A stretch of 64,000 nucleotides of DNA from Pseudooceanicola nitratireducens (GTDB taxonomy: Bacteria; Pseudomonadota; Alphaproteobacteria; Rhodobacterales; Rhodobacteraceae): positions 744,001 to 808,000 of the forward strand of contig NZ_FNZG01000001.1 of NCBI RefSeq assembly GCF_900109195.1. The letters are read 5' to 3'. Under the pieces are notes generated by a model. The model did no database searches and was not told the origin of the DNA. It saw only the letters and a list, made by a program, of their open reading frames with translations. Of this stretch, positions 10,595 through 18,902 are shown in pieces. The stretch's first letter is position 1, and each line of letters starts with the position of its first letter. Made by a program: the position numbers and the translations under genes.

Positions 10595-11017
10595 ATGAAT
10601 CCCCTTCGTCTTGCCCCGCTTCTCCTGTGTCTTGCCGGTGCGGCCTGCGTCCAAGATCGCGAAACCACGACCAAGTTCGAATTCCGTGGCGAAACCTACA
10701 CCGTGCGCGTCCTGCTTTCGGGGAGGCCCTGGAACGAGGAATACGACCAGATCGACCATTTCGTCTATTACCGGGGCGAGAGGGTCTTTTGCGACGGCAG
10801 CGGCGATGACTGCGCCGAAAAACTCGCCGCCGCCTATGAAGAGATCGACAAGCGCTGGCTGGCCGAGCAGCGGGCGAAGGCAGCCGCGAAAGCCGCGCGG
10901 GAAGACGGCGATGGCGCGACCCCGACCGGCACGGGGGGCGGGTCCGGTGGTGGCTCTGGCGGGGGATCCGGATCGGGTGGCAGCGTCAGCCCGGGCGGCG
11001 GCGGGTCCGAGGCTTGA
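10595..11017 (+). CDS. Small probable lipoprotein with Gly/Ser-rich tail
   Basis: A 140-residue protein of no recognised family. The ATG at 10595 is chosen over one 120 bp upstream because it opens directly into a signal peptide (PLRLAPLLLCLAGAAC). Cys18 could be lipidated, although Gly at -3 makes the lipobox imperfect. Residues 28-95 are a compact charged domain with two further Cys (FCDGSGDDC), then a Lys/Ala/Glu-rich helix and a tail of about 35 residues almost entirely Gly and Ser. It probably sits in the periplasm or outer membrane. The tail would be a flexible linker with nothing after it. Confidence 0.7.
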   Translation: MNPLRLAPLLLCLAGAACVQDRETTTKFEFRGETYTVRVLLSGRPWNEEYDQIDHFVYYRGERVFCDGSGDDCAEKLAAAYEEIDKRWLAEQRAKAAAKAAREDGDGATPTGTGGGSGGGSGGGSGSGGSVSPGGGGSEA

Positions 11018-11126
11018 ACCATGGCCCTAAGGGGTGCCGCGAACGTGCGATCCTGGGCGATCGCTTGTAGCTGGCGACGTCGAACTGTCCGCGTCTCCGA
11101 CGCGGGGCAGGGCTGGACCGACAAGA

Positions 11127-11156
11127 AAAAGGGCCGCCCCATGGGACGGCCCTTTT
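11127..11156. terminator. Bidirectional terminator between the lipoprotein gene and pyc
   Basis: AAAAGGGCCG pairs with CGGCCCTTTT, with further CC/GG pairs inside; A-runs on one side and T-runs on the other let it end transcription from both directions. It serves pyc (minus strand, 41 bp past the stop) and probably the plus-strand lipoprotein gene. Confidence 0.88.
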
Positions 11157-11196
11157 CCGATGTCTTGCCCTTTGGCCGAGGGGAGGGCCCAGGCCC

Positions 11197-14100
11197 TTAT
11201 TCGAACTCGATCAGCAGGTCCTTGGCGTCGATCTGCGCGCCTGCGCCGACATGGACGGCCTTGATGACGCCGTCGCGGTCGGCCGAGATGCCGGTTTCCA
11301 TCTTCATCGCCTCGATGGTCAGCAGCAGGTCGCCCTGTTTGACCTTCGATCCCGCCGCCACGGCAAGCGAGGCAACAACCCCCGGCATCGGCGCGGCCAC
11401 ATGGGCCGGGTTCGCCGGGTCGGCCTTGGGCGCGGCGGCCTTGGCTCCGGTCGCCTTGCGGTCGGGCACGCGGACCACGCGGGGCTGGCCGTTCAACTCA
11501 AAGAACACCCGCACCTCACCGTCGTCCTGGGTGGACCCCACGGTAACCAGGCGGATCTCCAGCGTCTTGCCGGGGTCGATCTCGGCGGTGATCTCTTCCT
11601 CGGGTTCCATGCCGTAGAAGAAGGTCAGCGTGGGCAGGGTGCGCACCGGGCCATAGGTTTCGTGGCGTGCGGCGTAATCGGTGAAGACCTTGGGATACAT
11701 CAGGTATCCGTTCAGATCCTCGTTGTCGATTTCGACCCCGCCGGCGGCCGCGCTGGCCTCCTGCCGCTTGGCCTCTAGATCGACGGGGGGCAGGTGCTTG
11801 CCCGGCCGTTCCAGGTTCGGCTTTTCGCCCTTCAGCGCCTTGGACACGATCGTGTCGGGGAAGCCGCCCGGAGGCTGACCAAGGTTGCCGCGCATCATGT
11901 CGATGACCGAATCCGGGAAGGAGACGTCCTTCTTCGGATCCTCGACATCCGCGCGGGTCAGGCCCTGTGACACCATCATCAGCGCCATGTCGCCCACAAC
12001 CTTCGACGACGGCGTGACCTTGACGATATCGCCGAACATCTGGTTCACGTCGGCATAGGCCTGTGCGACCTCGTGCCAGCGTTCTTCCAGCCCCATTGAC
12101 CGCGCCTGCGCCTTGAGGTTGGTGAACTGCCCGCCGGGCATTTCGTGCAGATAGACCTCGGAGGCGGGGGCCTGCATGCCGCTCTCGAACGCCGCGTATT
12201 GGCCGCGCACGGCCTCCCAGTAGTTGGACACCTCGCGCACGGCGGCGATGTCGATGCTACTGGCGCGATCGCCATGGTTGATGGCGGCCAGGATGGACCC
12301 GAAGGTCGGCTGCGAGGTATTGCCCGACAGCGCATCCATGGCCGCATCGACCACATCCACCCCGGCGGCCGAGGCCGTCAGGATCGTGGCGATCGCAGCA
12401 CCCGAGGTGTCATGGGTGTGGAAGTGGATCGGCAGGTCGACCGCATCCTTCAGCGCCGGGAACAGCACCTGCGCCACCGGCGCGGTCATGACACCGGCCA
12501 TGTCCTTGATCCCCAGCACATGGGCGCCGGCGGCTTCCATCTGCTTGGCCATGTCGACGTAATACTTGATGTCGTACTTGGCGCGGGCCGGGTCCAGCGC
12601 ATCGCCGGTGTAGCAGATCGTGCCTTCGCAGATCTTGCCGGACGCCTGCACCGCATCCATGGCGACGCGCATGTTTTCGACCCAGTTCAGACTGTCGAAG
12701 ACGCGGAAGACATCGACGCCGGTTTCCGCCGCCTGGCGCACGAATTCCTGCACCACGTTGTCGGGATAGTTGGTATAGCCCACGCCATTGGACGCCCGCA
12801 GAAGCATCTGCGTCAGGATGTTCGGCATGGCCGCCCGGATGTCGCGCAGACGCTGCCAGGGGCATTCCTGCAGGAACCGATAGGCCACGTCGAAGGTCGC
12901 GCCGCCCCAGCATTCCACCGAGAACAGCTGGCTCAGGTTCGAGGCATAGGTGGGCGCGATCTTGATCATGTCGATCGACCGCATCCGCGTCGCCAGAAGC
13001 GACTGGTGCCCGTCCCGCATGGTGGTGTCGGTGAACAGCAGTTCCTTCTGATCTTTCATCCACTTGGCGACGGCCTCGGGGCCTTCGGCGTCAAGCAGAT
13101 CGCGGGTGCCCTTGGGCGCGGCGCCCTTCAGCGGCGGGATGCGCGGGGGCTTCAGGTCGGGGTGCGGCAGGGGGCGTCCCTGGACCTCGGGGTGACCGTT
13201 CACGGTGATATCCGCGATATAGGTCAGTACCTTCGTGCCCCGGTCCCGGCGGGGTTTGAAATCGAACAGCTCGGGCGTCGTGTCGATGAACTTGGTCGTG
13301 TACTGGTTCGACAGGAAAGTCGGGTGTTTCAGCAGGTTGATGACGAAGTCGATGTTCGTGCTGACACCGCGGATGCGGAATTCGCGCAGGGCGCGGTCCA
13401 TGCGGCGGATGGCCAGTTCCGGCGTCGGGGCCTTGGCAGTCACCTTCACCAGAAGTGAATCGTAGTACCGCGTGATCACCCCGCCCGCATAGGCGGTGCC
13501 GCCGTCCAGACGGATGCCCATGCCGGTGGCGGACCGGTAGGCGCTGATGCGGCCGTAATCGGGGATGAAATTGTTGGTCGGGTCCTCGGTCGTGATCCGG
13601 GTCTGCAGGGCGTGGCCGGTCAGGCGCACGTCATATTGGCTGGCCTTGCCGGTGGCCTCGGCCAGGGTCTTGCCCTCGGCGATCTGGATCTGGGCCTGCA
13701 CGATGTCGATGCCGGTGACCTCTTCGGTCACGGTGTGTTCGACCTGCACGCGGGGGTTCACCTCGATGAAGTAGAACTTGCCCGTCTCCATATCCATCAG
13801 GAATTCAACCGTGCCCGCGCATTCGTAACTCACATGGGCGCAGATCTTGCGACCCAGTTCGCACAGTTCTTCGCGCTGCGCCTCGCTGAGGTAGGGCGCG
13901 GGGGCGCGTTCCACGACCTTCTGGTTGCGGCGCTGGACGGAACAATCACGTTCATAGAGGTGGTAGATATTGCCCATCTTGTCGCCGAGGATCTGAACCT
14001 CGACATGGCGGGCGCGGGTGATCATCTTTTCCAGATACCCCTCGCCATTGCCAAAGGCGGCCTCGGCCTCGCGCCGGCCTTCCAGCACCTTTTCCTTCAG

Positions 14101-14637
14101 TTCCTTGGAGTTGGTGACAGGCCGCATGCCGCGTCCGCCGCCACCCCAGGAGGCCTTGAGCATCAGGGGATAGCCGATCTCTTCGGCCTCTTTGGTGATG
14201 GCGTCGAAATCATCGCCCAGCACCTCGGTCGCGGGGATTACTGGCACGCCGGCGGCCATGGCGACCTTGCGGGCGCTGGCCTTGTCGCCCAGGGCGCGCA
14301 TGGTTTCGGCCTTGGGGCCGATGAAGGTGATGCCCGCCGCGTCGCAGGCATCAACGAAATCGGGGTTTTCCGACAGCAGGCCATAGCCCGGGTGGATCGC
14401 ATCGGCCCCGGACATCTTGGCGACGCGGATGATTTCCGGAATCGAGAGATAGGCGGCCACGGGGCCCAGCCCTTCGCCGATCTTGTAGGCCTCGTCTGCC
14501 TTGAAACGATGGAGGCCCAGCTTGTCCTCCTCGGCATAGACCGCGACGGTCTTTTTGCCCAATTCGTTGGCGGCGCGCATGATCCGAATGGCGATCTCGC
14601 CCCGGTTCGCGATCAGGATTTTCTGAAAATCCGGCAT
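11197..14637 (-). CDS. pyc: Pyruvate carboxylase, single-chain
   Basis: A 1146-residue biotin enzyme of standard length. The ATG at 14637 begins the canonical PDFQKILIANRGEIAIRIMRA. Domain order is biotin carboxylase (1-455, with ATP-grasp GGGGRGMR and the EVNPRVQVEHTVTEE segment), carboxyltransferase (about 535-810, with DTTMRDGHQSLLATRMRS), the PYC/OADA linker region, and a biotinyl domain with EAMKMETG, whose biotin-carrying Lys is residue 1112. It adds CO2 to pyruvate to make oxaloacetate, the main C3 refilling reaction of the TCA cycle. It is transcribed alone and ends at a bidirectional terminator. Its upstream region carries several TGCAAA-type repeats. Confidence 0.97.
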   Translation of the reverse strand: MPDFQKILIANRGEIAIRIMRAANELGKKTVAVYAEEDKLGLHRFKADEAYKIGEGLGPVAAYLSIPEIIRVAKMSGADAIHPGYGLLSENPDFVDACDAAGITFIGPKAETMRALGDKASARKVAMAAGVPVIPATEVLGDDFDAITKEAEEIGYPLMLKASWGGGGRGMRPVTNSKELKEKVLEGRREAEAAFGNGEGYLEKMITRARHVEVQILGDKMGNIYHLYERDCSVQRRNQKVVERAPAPYLSEAQREELCELGRKICAHVSYECAGTVEFLMDMETGKFYFIEVNPRVQVEHTVTEEVTGIDIVQAQIQIAEGKTLAEATGKASQYDVRLTGHALQTRITTEDPTNNFIPDYGRISAYRSATGMGIRLDGGTAYAGGVITRYYDSLLVKVTAKAPTPELAIRRMDRALREFRIRGVSTNIDFVINLLKHPTFLSNQYTTKFIDTTPELFDFKPRRDRGTKVLTYIADITVNGHPEVQGRPLPHPDLKPPRIPPLKGAAPKGTRDLLDAEGPEAVAKWMKDQKELLFTDTTMRDGHQSLLATRMRSIDMIKIAPTYASNLSQLFSVECWGGATFDVAYRFLQECPWQRLRDIRAAMPNILTQMLLRASNGVGYTNYPDNVVQEFVRQAAETGVDVFRVFDSLNWVENMRVAMDAVQASGKICEGTICYTGDALDPARAKYDIKYYVDMAKQMEAAGAHVLGIKDMAGVMTAPVAQVLFPALKDAVDLPIHFHTHDTSGAAIATILTASAAGVDVVDAAMDALSGNTSQPTFGSILAAINHGDRASSIDIAAVREVSNYWEAVRGQYAAFESGMQAPASEVYLHEMPGGQFTNLKAQARSMGLEERWHEVAQAYADVNQMFGDIVKVTPSSKVVGDMALMMVSQGLTRADVEDPKKDVSFPDSVIDMMRGNLGQPPGGFPDTIVSKALKGEKPNLERPGKHLPPVDLEAKRQEASAAAGGVEIDNEDLNGYLMYPKVFTDYAARHETYGPVRTLPTLTFFYGMEPEEEITAEIDPGKTLEIRLVTVGSTQDDGEVRVFFELNGQPRVVRVPDRKATGAKAAAPKADPANPAHVAAPMPGVVASLAVAAGSKVKQGDLLLTIEAMKMETGISADRDGVIKAVHVGAGAQIDAKDLLIEFE

Positions 14638-14703
14638 GGGTAGGCCCCCCTGTAAGAATTTCGGCGAGCAAACCGCACGCTGCGACGCAGCGCAAGGGGA
14701 AAG

Positions 14704-14750
14704 TTTGCTAATTGCAAATGTACGAAATTGCGGAATGCAAAACCTGCAAA
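14704..14750. promoter_or_regulatory. Cluster of TTTGC/GCAAA repeats upstream of pyc
   Basis: TTTGC (14704) and GCAAA (14714-14718) form an inverted pair with a 5-bp gap; TGCAAA recurs at 14736 and 14745. These half-sites resemble the TTTGCAAA elements bound by short-chain-acyl-CoA regulators (ScfR/PccR type) in related bacteria. The match is partial and the spacing differs from the canonical site. Confidence 0.35.
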
Positions 14751-14889
14751 TAGCGTCATGTTCTGGTTGCGCAAACGACATCGCAGGGCAAGGCGTGCGC
14801 GGCGTCCGGGCCATGGGCCCCCCCGCGCATGCGTGGGCGGGCGGTCGTTGCAACATTTGTCCGGCGCGAAGGGGCAGGGCAATGAAATC

Positions 14890-14918
14890 GGGCCACCCCG
14901 GCGGATGCGGGATGGCCC
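14890..14918 (-). terminator. Terminator of the tctCBA operon
   Basis: GGGCCA pairs with TGGCCC and CCC with GGG inside, separated by one mismatch. On the minus strand it is followed by GATTTCATT, a weak U-tract. It lies 26 bp after the tctA stop. Confidence 0.6.
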
Positions 14919-14943
14919 GGTGATGTCGTCCTGTGCAGGCGGA

Positions 14944-16482
14944 TCAGTCGCTGATCGCGCCTTCTTCGTCCCGGCGCTGGCGCATCTTGGCCTTCACGCG
15001 GGCCCCGAAGATCAGCGGCAGGATGAAGCCGATGATCGCCACCGCCCAGAGCCCAAGCGACAGCGGGCTGTCGATCAGGGTCCACCAGTCGCCATTGTCG
15101 ATGGTCACGGCGCGGCGCAGGTTGTTTTCCATCGCGTTGCCCAGAAGCGTGCCCAGGATGATCGGCACCAGCGGCACGTCCAGCTTGCGCAGGCCCCAGC
15201 CCATGACGCCAAAGCCGATCATGACCAGCAGGTCAAAGGTCGACCCCGAGATGCCGTAGATCCCCACGAAGGACACCATGGCAACGATCGGCATCAGGAT
15301 CCGCGACGGGATCATCAGCACGCGGGTGAACAGGCCCACCATCGGGATATTCATGGCCAGCAGCATGAAGTTGGCGATGAACAACGCCGCGATCAGGCCC
15401 CAGACCACATCGGGGTTCTGGGTGAACAGCAGCGGGCCGGGGGTGATGTTCAGCGCCAGCAGCACTGCCAGCAGAACCGCGGTCGTGCCCGATCCGGGAA
15501 CGCCAAGCGCCAGCATCGGCACCAGCGCACCACCGGCGGCGGCGTTGTTGCCGGCCTCGGGGGCGGCGACGCCACGCGGATCACCGGTGCCGAAGGTGCC
15601 TTCCTTGTCGACCAGGCGTTTCTCCATCGAGTAGGAGATGAACGACCCAAGCGAGGCACCCGCGCCGGGCAGAACGCCAGCGATGAAGCCCAGGAACGAG
15701 GTCCGCAGCATCGTCGGCGTGGTCTGCTTGATCATCGACATCGGCGGATAAAGCTTGCCGATCACCATCTTCTTGCCTTCCGCATCGGACCCGCCATGGC
15801 GGTTTTCCAGGAAGATGAAGACCTCGGACAGGGCAAACAGACCCACGATCGCCACAAGGAAATCCAGCCCGTCGTACAGGTGCACTTCGCCGAAGGTGAA
15901 GCGCGGCACGCCGGTCTGGGTGTCGACGCCGATGGTGGCCAGGCCCAGGCCAAGCGCCGCGGCAAAGGCCGATTTCGCCTGGTTGGTCGAGGACACGCCG
16001 CCAAGCGTCATGAAGGCCAGCGCAAACAGCGCAAAGTATTCCGCCGGACCGAACAGCAGCGCGATCTTCACCAGCTGCGGGGCCAGCAGGATCAGGCCCC
16101 AGGTGGCAAAGAAGGCCCCGACGAAGGACGCGATGCCCGACAGAGACAGCGCCTCACCGGCCAGACCCTTCTTGGCCATGGGATAGCCGTCGAGACAGGT
16201 CATCATCGCCGGCTCATCGCCCGGAATGTTCAGAAGGATCGATGAAATCCGCCCCCCGTACATCGCGCCGTAATAGACCGAGGTCAGAAGGATCAGCGAC
16301 GGTGTCGCGCCAAGGCCCATGGTGAAGGCCAGCGGGATCAGGATCGCCACGCCGTTCGACGGGCCAAGGCCGGGCAGGGCCCCCATGATCGTGCCCAGAA
16401 AACAGCCCAGAAGGGCCAGCAGAAGGTTCTGCCAGGTGATTGCGATGGCAAAGCCGTCGCCAAGGTTTGCAAGCGTTTCCAT
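14944..16482 (-). CDS. tctA: Tripartite tricarboxylate transporter, large membrane subunit
   Basis: A 512-residue inner-membrane protein of the TctA family. It begins METLANLGDGFAIAITWQN and has the conserved first motif GALPGLGPSNGVAILIPL (about residues 37-54) and a second related motif AGVLPGAGASLGSFISY (about residues 272-288). About a dozen hydrophobic segments are visible. With TctB it makes the ion-driven permease that receives substrate from TctC; citrate or another di/tricarboxylate is likely but the substrate is not readable. It is the last gene of tctC-tctB-tctA, 9 bp after tctB. Confidence 0.94.
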   Translation of the reverse strand: METLANLGDGFAIAITWQNLLLALLGCFLGTIMGALPGLGPSNGVAILIPLAFTMGLGATPSLILLTSVYYGAMYGGRISSILLNIPGDEPAMMTCLDGYPMAKKGLAGEALSLSGIASFVGAFFATWGLILLAPQLVKIALLFGPAEYFALFALAFMTLGGVSSTNQAKSAFAAALGLGLATIGVDTQTGVPRFTFGEVHLYDGLDFLVAIVGLFALSEVFIFLENRHGGSDAEGKKMVIGKLYPPMSMIKQTTPTMLRTSFLGFIAGVLPGAGASLGSFISYSMEKRLVDKEGTFGTGDPRGVAAPEAGNNAAAGGALVPMLALGVPGSGTTAVLLAVLLALNITPGPLLFTQNPDVVWGLIAALFIANFMLLAMNIPMVGLFTRVLMIPSRILMPIVAMVSFVGIYGISGSTFDLLVMIGFGVMGWGLRKLDVPLVPIILGTLLGNAMENNLRRAVTIDNGDWWTLIDSPLSLGLWAVAIIGFILPLIFGARVKAKMRQRRDEEGAISD

Positions 16483-16491
16483 GATGCCCCC

Positions 16492-16923
16492 TCAGAACCC
16501 GAACGGTCCGCGTGCCAGCGACAGGCCGAGGACAAGGTGGAAGATGACGTAGATGCCGACCGACGTGCCGACGCCGACGAAAACCGATTCAAGCGCCGAG
16601 GACCCCAGACGCCAGGCCAGGTAGGCGGCGGCAAAGGCGGTTGCGATGACAAAGCCCGCGACAGGCAGCATCTCGGCGTAAAGGATCATCACGACCACGG
16701 CCGCGGCGATCTCGGCCAGGCGGCCCAGGGTGGGCCATTGCGGTTCGGCATCGGGGCGCAGCACGATCGCCAGGCTCGACAGGCCCAGGATGGCGGCGAT
16801 GATCAGGGGGAAGGCTTTGGGGCCGACGGCATCCGACAGAAAGCTTTCCTCGATGGCCAGGGCCGCGAAGACATAGCCGATGGAAAGGAGAATGCCGAAG
16901 ACACCGAAGATACGATCGCTCAT
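16492..16923 (-). CDS. tctB: Tripartite tricarboxylate transporter, small membrane subunit
   Basis: A 143-residue protein with four predicted membrane segments, the size and topology of TctB. The conserved segment EESFLSDAVGPKAFPLIIAA follows the first helix. TctB is poorly conserved in general, so the call rests mainly on topology and its place between tctC and tctA. A Shine-Dalgarno-like AGGAG precedes the ATG. Confidence 0.85.
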   Translation of the reverse strand: MSDRIFGVFGILLSIGYVFAALAIEESFLSDAVGPKAFPLIIAAILGLSSLAIVLRPDAEPQWPTLGRLAEIAAAVVVMILYAEMLPVAGFVIATAFAAAYLAWRLGSSALESVFVGVGTSVGIYVIFHLVLGLSLARGPFGF

Positions 16924-16955
16924 GGCAGATCTCCTCTTGGTGGAAGTTCGAAAAC

Positions 16956-16979
16956 CCGGGGGCCTACGCGGGCCCCCGG
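16956..16979 (-). terminator. Strong intra-operon hairpin between tctC and tctB
   Basis: A perfect 9-bp stem (CCGGGGGCC with GGCCCCCGG, 6-nt loop) lies 21 bp after the tctC stop and has no clear U-tract. It parallels the hairpin after choX: both follow a binding-protein gene that precedes its membrane partners. Confidence 0.7.
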
Positions 16980-17000
16980 CAGGTGATCCGGAAAACCGGA

Positions 17001-17978
17001 TTACTTGATGATGCCGATTTCTTTGGAGATCGACTGAATCTGCGCGACCGAGTCCTCGACGAAGGACTGGAAGGCATCGCCCTGCAGATCAAGCGGGGCA
17101 AGGCCGTTGGCCGCCATCACCTCTTTCCACGCGTCGGTGGCGTAGAGGTCGGAAATTTTGGACACCCAGGAGTCATAGGCCTCGTCGGACATGCCGCCGG
17201 GGGCGTAGAACCCGCGCCAGTTGGCACCGATCGCATCGACACCCTGTTCCTTTGCGGTCGGGAAGTCGGCGAATTCGCCGTCCAGACGTTCCGGGGCCAG
17301 CACGGCAATGACCTTGATGTCACCGCTGTCGACGAAACCCTTGGCTTCAGAGATGTCGCCGGTGAAGCCTTGAACCGACCCTGCCAGCAACTGGGTCACG
17401 GCTTCGCCGCCGCCGTCAAAGGCGATGTACTTGACCTTGCGCACGTCCTCGATGCCATAGGCATTGGCCGCGATCAGAACCTTCAGGTGGTCCCAGCCGC
17501 CCACGGCAGAACCGCCCGCGATGGACACCGAGGTCGGGTCCGCCTTGATCTGGTCCAGCAGCTCAGGCAGCGTGTTGACCGCGCTGTCGGCCGCCACGGC
17601 GATCACGCCGTAATCCGCACCGATCGACGCCAGCCAGCGGACCTGGTCCATGGTGTTGCCGGGGTATGCGCCCTGTGCCAGGCGGGTCGCCGTCGCGGAC
17701 GAAGCCGCCACGATCAGGTTGTTGTCATCGCCGCGCTTGTTCACGACTTCGGCAAAGGCCACGCCACCGCCGCCACCGGCCAGGTTGACGACCTGCATGG
17801 TCTTGTCGATCAGACCGGCGTCCTGCAGCGACTTGCCGACCTGGCGGCAGGTAAAGTCCCATCCGCCGCCCGGGTTGGCCGGTGCGATGCATTCCGGGTT
17901 TTCTTGTGCAGCCGCCGAAAACGCGGACAGCGACAGGGCTACGGCAGCCAGTGCGCCGCGAGTAACAGAGAGTTTCAT
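17001..17978 (-). CDS. tctC: Tripartite tricarboxylate transporter, periplasmic binding protein
   Basis: A 325-residue protein. The ATG at 17978 opens a Sec signal peptide (KLSVTRGALAAVALSLSAFS, cleavage after AAA near residue 24). The mature protein has the TctC pattern: ECIAPANPGGGWDFTCRQVGK, GGGGGVAFAEVV and a C-terminal SDEAYDSWVSKI segment. TctC proteins bind tri- or dicarboxylates in the periplasm. It is the first gene of its operon and faces tctD across 252 bp, the usual arrangement for control by TctDE. Confidence 0.93.
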   Translation of the reverse strand: MKLSVTRGALAAVALSLSAFSAAAQENPECIAPANPGGGWDFTCRQVGKSLQDAGLIDKTMQVVNLAGGGGGVAFAEVVNKRGDDNNLIVAASSATATRLAQGAYPGNTMDQVRWLASIGADYGVIAVAADSAVNTLPELLDQIKADPTSVSIAGGSAVGGWDHLKVLIAANAYGIEDVRKVKYIAFDGGGEAVTQLLAGSVQGFTGDISEAKGFVDSGDIKVIAVLAPERLDGEFADFPTAKEQGVDAIGANWRGFYAPGGMSDEAYDSWVSKISDLYATDAWKEVMAANGLAPLDLQGDAFQSFVEDSVAQIQSISKEIGIIK

Positions 17979-18180
17979 AGGGTCCTCCTCAGGTCCTGGA
18001 CAGCGCACTCCCACGCGCTGTAATCGGTCCCGCGGGGCAGTAGAGAGGAGGTCGCGATGCGACCACTTCCCCGCGGGTTGCGAATATGTAACCGTTGTTC
18101 CTGTCACGAAGCTGTCATCGCGACAGGTTTTCGGGAACGCGAGGGAAAGGGCCGGCAAGGGGCACGGAATTGGGCCAGGG

Positions 18181-18212
18181 AACAGGCCAGAAAACAGGCC
18201 TTACAACAGGCC
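18181..18212. repeat. Three direct repeats AACAGGCC at 12-bp spacing
   Basis: AACAGGCC occurs at 18181, 18193 and 18205, exactly 12 bp apart, ending 19 bp before the tctD start. They may be phosphorylated-TctD binding sites that also block its own gene, or a chance minisatellite. Confidence 0.55.
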
Positions 18213-18230
18213 AGAGAACGGAAACGGAAA

Positions 18231-18902
18231 ATGCGCATTCTGATGGTCGAAGACGCCAGGGACCTGGCCGAGGGCGTGATCGCGCATCTGGCCCGGTCGG
18301 GCATCGTCTGCGATCTGGCCGTGACCATAGAAGAGGCGCGCGATTGCCGGGCCGTGCAGCGCTATGACGCGATCATCCTTGATATCAACCTGCCCGACGG
18401 CTCGGGGCTAAGCTTCCTGCGCGACATCCGCGCCGCCGTTGATCGCACGCCGGTGCTGATGCTGACCGCCCTGTCCGCCGTGGACGACCGGGTCGAGGCG
18501 CTGGACCAGGGGGCGGACGACTACCTGTCGAAACCCTTCGACCAGCGAGAGCTTGAAGCCCGGCTGCGCGCCCTTGTCCGGCGCGAGGCCGACCGCAAGG
18601 AAGAACAGATCACCCTTGGATCGCTGACCTACAGCCCCAAGGACCGCAGCGCCCGGCTGGGCGACCGCCAGCTGGATCTGACCCGGCGCGAGGCCGCGCT
18701 TCTGGACACGCTGATCCGCCATCGCGGGCAATATCTGTCGAAGGCGCGGCTGTATGATTCCCTCTATGGCTTCGACGACGCCGACGTGGGCGTGAACGCG
18801 ATCGAGCTGTATATCGCCCGGCTGCGCAAGAAATTCGCGGGATCCGACGTGGCGATCACCACGCAGCGCGGCGTGGGCTATCGCATCGGGCTGGAGGCAT
18901 GA
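18231..18902 (+). CDS. tctD: Two-component response regulator, OmpR/TctD type
   Basis: A 223-residue regulator. The ATG at 18231 gives the standard receiver start (RILMVEDARDLAEG); an upstream in-frame extension from 18057 is low-complexity and reads through the AACAGGCC repeats, so it is rejected. Asp51 (ILDINLPDGSG) is the phosphorylation site and Lys in DYLSKPFDQREL completes the acid pocket. Residues 130-220 are an OmpR-type winged helix (DLTRREAALLDTLIRHRG, then TQRGVGYRIGL). It probably activates the divergent tctCBA operon when its substrate is present. It overlaps tctE by 4 bp. Confidence 0.9.
   Translation: MRILMVEDARDLAEGVIAHLARSGIVCDLAVTIEEARDCRAVQRYDAIILDINLPDGSGLSFLRDIRAAVDRTPVLMLTALSAVDDRVEALDQGADDYLSKPFDQRELEARLRALVRREADRKEEQITLGSLTYSPKDRSARLGDRQLDLTRREAALLDTLIRHRGQYLSKARLYDSLYGFDDADVGVNAIELYIARLRKKFAGSDVAITTQRGVGYRIGLEA

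Larger units (their letters stand above)
14638..14943. other. 306-bp region between pyc and tctA: pyc promoter region and tct terminator
   Basis: No gene is supported. The part nearest pyc is AT-rich relative to the window and contains TGCAAA repeats (14704-14750). The part nearest tctA contains the tct operon terminator (14890-14918). Confidence 0.65.

Noticed and set aside
14638-14856. 73-residue N-terminal extension of pyruvate carboxylase
   Set aside because: The canonical start PDFQKILIANRGEIA follows the ATG at 14637; the upstream part contains the promoter repeats.
14728-16245. 505-codon plus-strand frame opposite tctA
   Set aside because: Its sequence is His/Gln/Arg-rich shadow coding with no motif, while tctA on the other strand has both signature motifs.
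18057-18230. 58-residue N-terminal extension of TctD
   Set aside because: It is low-complexity, passes through the 12-bp repeats, and the receiver domain starts normally at 18231.
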